Shown here: one piece after another, positions 6,678-7,632 of the stretch
How positions within the stretch are numbered: the stretch's first letter is position 1
How the letters are laid out: the number at the start of each line of letters is the position of its first letter
Position numbers and translations under genes: made by a program
NCBI GenBank assembly: GCA_030016465.1
Contig: JASEJL010000041.1
Location: 1-7,632, forward strand
DNA: 7,632 nucleotides
Source of the DNA: Patescibacteria group bacterium
Lineage (GTDB): Bacteria > Patescibacteriota > Minisyncoccia > Minisyncoccales > DG-74-1
Direction: 5' to 3'
The notes under the pieces: generated by a model
The model's database searches: none
Seen by the model: the letters and a program-made list of their open reading frames with translations, nothing else
Told to the model about the DNA's origin: nothing

Positions 6678-6968
6678 TCAAAGTTTTTTAGGTATTGACT
6701 TTTTCTTTTTTGATAAATAATCATGAATTGCTTCTAGCAAAGCATCGACTGCCAAAACTGAGCAGTGGATTTTTATCGGGGGTAAACCGCTTAAAGAATT
6801 AACTACCTTTTATCGATCAAGAATCAAGATCCAAAGCCTTTTCAATAGTTTTCCCTTTAACTAAATCGGTAATTAGACTACTGGTGGCCAAAAGGACTAG
6901 GCATCCATACCTTTCAAACTTCAGGTCTTTTATTATTTCCCTCCCTTTTTATCTTTTCCCATTTTAAT
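6678..6968 (-). pseudogene. iscU: Decayed IscU/NifU-like Fe-S cluster scaffold gene (C-terminal part)
   Basis: Three pieces line up with the IscU family in order. IKMGKDKKG (6968-6942) is in one frame. After a shift within GGGAGGG come KGREIIKDLKFERYGC and LVLLATSSLITDLVKGKTIEKALDLDS, which end at an in-frame TGA (6817-6819). After a second shift near 6807, VVNSLSGLPPIKIHCSVLA and a lysine-rich tail run to TGA 6678-6680. The last two Cys ligands (in YGC and IHC) survive; the N-terminal half with the first Cys ligand (family GNPVCGD) is missing. IscU normally assembles Fe-S clusters on sulfur from a cysteine desulfurase. Location just before mnmA fits the common desulfurase-iscU-mnmA order. 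Two shifts, a stop and a lost N-terminus argue for real decay rather than one sequencing error. Confidence 0.82.
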
Positions 6969-7105
6969 AAAGATAGTGTCTAATGTGTAATAAAGAAATA
7001 GCCAAAATTGAGGAAATTTCAAGGAATTTTGTTCATAAAATTCTTTAAAATATCCAGAAATATCCCTCAAATCTTATTACGCATTATCTTTAATCATTAA
7101 AAAAA
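6962..7105. repeat. Long imperfect inverted repeat (MITE-like hairpin)
   Basis: Four blocks pair in nested order around the loop GTTCAT (7031-7036). AAGGAATTTT (7021-7030) pairs with 7037-7046 at 9 of 10 bases. ATTGAGGAAATTTC (7007-7020) pairs with 7057-7072, with a one-base gap, a length difference and small mismatches. AATGTGTAATAA (6982-6993) pairs with 7074-7085 at 11 of 12. AAAGATA (6969-6975) pairs with 7085-7091. T-rich ends continue to about 6962 and 7105. Arms differ by internal indels. It occupies the place where the iscU N-terminal half should be. No coding function is seen in it. Confidence 0.6.
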
Positions 7106-7136
7106 GTAAACAGAGAGCAGGTTTCTGCTATGTTTA
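7099..7136 (-). terminator. Probable intrinsic terminator of the ferredoxin gene
   Basis: On the minus strand TAAACA (7136-7131), T, AGCAG, loop AAAC, CTGCT, CTC, TGTTTA (7112-7107) form a two-part stem with a small internal loop. C and seven T (7105-7099) follow. It lies 55 bases after the ferredoxin stop and would end that transcript before the iscU remnant. The stem is modest in GC. Confidence 0.55.
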
Positions 7137-7140
7137 TTTA

Positions 7141-7174
7141 GTCCTCTAGGACCGAATTTTTACGAAGTAAAAAT
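7141..7174. repeat. Two adjacent perfect hairpins downstream of ferredoxin
   Basis: GTCCTCTAGGAC (7141-7152; arms GTCCT/AGGAC) and ATTTTTACGAAGTAAAAAT (7156-7174; 8-base arms, loop GAA) stand 3 bases apart. Neither has a following T-run on either strand. They may protect the mRNA 3' end or be a dispersed intergenic repeat. Confidence 0.55.
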
Positions 7175-7190
7175 GAGGCAAGAGAAGAAA

Positions 7191-7379
7191 TTAAGCAATT
7201 TCTTCGATCGCGCCAAGTGGACAACTTTCTTTTGTCTCTTTGACGCACTCTTTGTTTTTTTCTAAATCAGCTCCTTCTTTCACTTTTGCCTTGCCATCTT
7301 CAGTCAATTCAAAAACCTCCGGGCAAAGGTTAGAACAAAGAGCGCAACCAATACATTTTTTTTCATTAACCTTGACCAT
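7191..7379 (-). CDS. Single-cluster [4Fe-4S] ferredoxin
   Basis: This 62-residue soluble electron carrier has the length of monocluster bacterial and archaeal ferredoxins. The cluster ligands should be Cys9, Cys12 and Cys15 (CIGCALC) and Cys53 (CPLGAIEE). The acidic, lysine-rich middle (ELTEDGKAKVKEGADLEKN) is typical. Two further cysteines, Cys19 and Cys45, sit where the Pyrococcus furiosus ferredoxin carries its disulfide, so the same extra bridge is possible. P. furiosus has Asp in place of Cys12, whereas here the ligand set is all Cys. Its redox partner is not visible in the window. It appears to be its own transcription unit, with promoter candidates at 7470-7498 and 7525-7553 and a terminator at 7099-7136. 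No Shine-Dalgarno sequence is seen before ATG 7379, where the stretch is nearly all A/T. Confidence 0.95.
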   Translation of the reverse strand: MVKVNEKKCIGCALCSNLCPEVFELTEDGKAKVKEGADLEKNKECVKETKESCPLGAIEEIA

Positions 7380-7404
7380 ATTTTTTAATTTTTTCTTAAA
7401 TCCG

Positions 7405-7438
7405 TAGTATAACCCACGTAGTAGTATAACCCACGTAG
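7405..7438. repeat. Perfect 17-base tandem repeat in the ferredoxin leader
   Basis: TAGTATAACCCACGTAG occurs twice without mismatch (7405-7421, 7422-7438). Read on the minus strand each unit contains GGGTTATACTA, with a -10-like TATACT. It lies 26-59 bases upstream of the ferredoxin start codon, within the leader predicted from the promoter candidates. Confidence 0.8.
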
Positions 7439-7448
7439 AAAGTGTTAT

Positions 7449-7472
7449 TTGTAATACTCTTTGTAATACTCT
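7449..7472. repeat. Perfect 12-base tandem repeat at the ferredoxin promoter
   Basis: TTGTAATACTCT occurs twice head to tail (7449-7460, 7461-7472). The upstream unit, in the sense of ferredoxin transcription, overlaps the -10 box of the nearer promoter candidate. Confidence 0.75.
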
Positions 7473-7498
7473 ATAAATACCAGAACATAATCAGTCAA
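7470..7498 (-). promoter_or_regulatory. Sigma70-type promoter candidate P1 for ferredoxin
   Basis: The minus strand has TTGACT (7498-7493), a 17-base spacer and TATAGA (7475-7470). Transcription would start near 7463, giving a leader of about 85 bases. The match to consensus and spacing is good. Confidence 0.5.
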
Positions 7499-7524
7499 AA
7501 TTTCTCTACGGGGCATATATTTTC

Positions 7525-7553
7525 ATTAAAGCCATAATAATCATTCTTGTCAA
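7525..7553 (-). promoter_or_regulatory. Sigma70-type promoter candidate P2 for ferredoxin, with an overlapping palindrome
   Basis: The minus strand has a consensus TTGACA (7553-7548), a 17-base spacer and TTTAAT (7530-7525). The -35 box lies inside the perfect palindrome ATTCTTGTCAAGAAT (7543-7557), which is placed as a repressor operator would be. Confidence 0.45.
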
Positions 7554-7632
7554 GAATATGTACGTGAAGGGTACATTGGTAACACTTTTATTATTTCAGA
7601 GGTTGTTTCTTTGGGCAAGATTTTGAATAAAA
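7550..7632 (-). CDS. Possible 3' end of an unidentified gene (27 codons, 5' end beyond window)
   Basis: An open minus-strand frame enters from the right edge and stops at TGA 7550-7552. It reads LFKILPKETTSEIIKVLPM then YPSRTYS. The composition is protein-like, but this length is easily open by chance in AT-rich DNA and I recognise no family. Its stop overlaps promoter candidate P2. Confidence 0.2.
   Translation of the reverse strand, partial: LFKILPKETTSEIIKVLPMYPSRTYS

Noticed and set aside
6938..7078. Minus-strand open frame through the hairpin element ending MGKDKKGGK
   Set aside because: No good start codon or family match. Its tail is explained by the iscU remnant and its head by the inverted repeat.
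7558..7626. 22-residue plus-strand frame MYVKGTLVTLLLFQRLFLWAR
   Set aside because: Too short, with no ribosome site or family, and it runs against the direction of every gene in the window.
1..7632. CRISPR array, tRNA or rRNA genes
   Set aside because: No regularly spaced direct repeats of CRISPR type, no tRNA cloverleaf with a TTCRA loop and no rRNA-like stretch were noticed on either strand.

Overview
The window is AT-rich and every supportable gene reads on the minus strand. It looks like Candidate Phyla Radiation (Patescibacteria/Parcubacteria-type) DNA. The reasons are the compact layout, the style of the 251-residue RAYT-like transposase, the thioredoxin/DsbD-like fusion protein, the very long hairpin of the membrane fusion protein, and an iscU-mnmA neighbourhood. 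No rRNA or marker gene confirms this, so the lineage is an inference.

In the direction of transcription (high to low coordinates), the right edge holds two good sigma70-type promoter candidates. These are followed by two tandem-repeat pairs and a single-cluster [4Fe-4S] ferredoxin (7191-7379), then a double hairpin and a probable intrinsic terminator (7099-7136). Next come a long imperfect inverted repeat (about 6962-7105) and the decayed C-terminal half of an IscU/NifU-type Fe-S scaffold gene (about 6678-6968), broken by two frameshifts and a stop. Then comes mnmA (tRNA 2-thiouridylase; best start 6622), which carries a GC-rich in-frame insertion.

The left two thirds is a MacAB-type export operon: membrane fusion protein (3903-5402), ABC ATPase (3216-3893), FtsX/MacB-type permease (1036-2271) and, 20 bases further on, a thioredoxin-DsbD-like membrane thiol-redox protein that runs off the left edge (1-1015). 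Between ATPase and permease sits a roughly 0.9 kb module: a Y1/HUH transposase of the RAYT type (2327-3082) with four copies of the 17-base palindrome CAGGGGGTCGCCCCCTG. One copy lies downstream of the gene, two lie upstream as a 65-base direct repeat, and one lies inside the transposase reading frame in the opposite orientation.

Functionally, the fusion protein, ATPase and permease should form one export machine. The redox protein may serve the same envelope process. MnmA modifies the wobble uridine of tRNAs and needs sulfur relay. The broken scaffold gene beside it suggests that relay has been lost here or moved elsewhere. The most interesting items are the REP/RAYT module splitting the export operon, the REP copy embedded in its own transposase gene, the iscU pseudogene with a hairpin element at its breakpoint, and the Cys-to-Tyr change in the DsbD-like channel motif.
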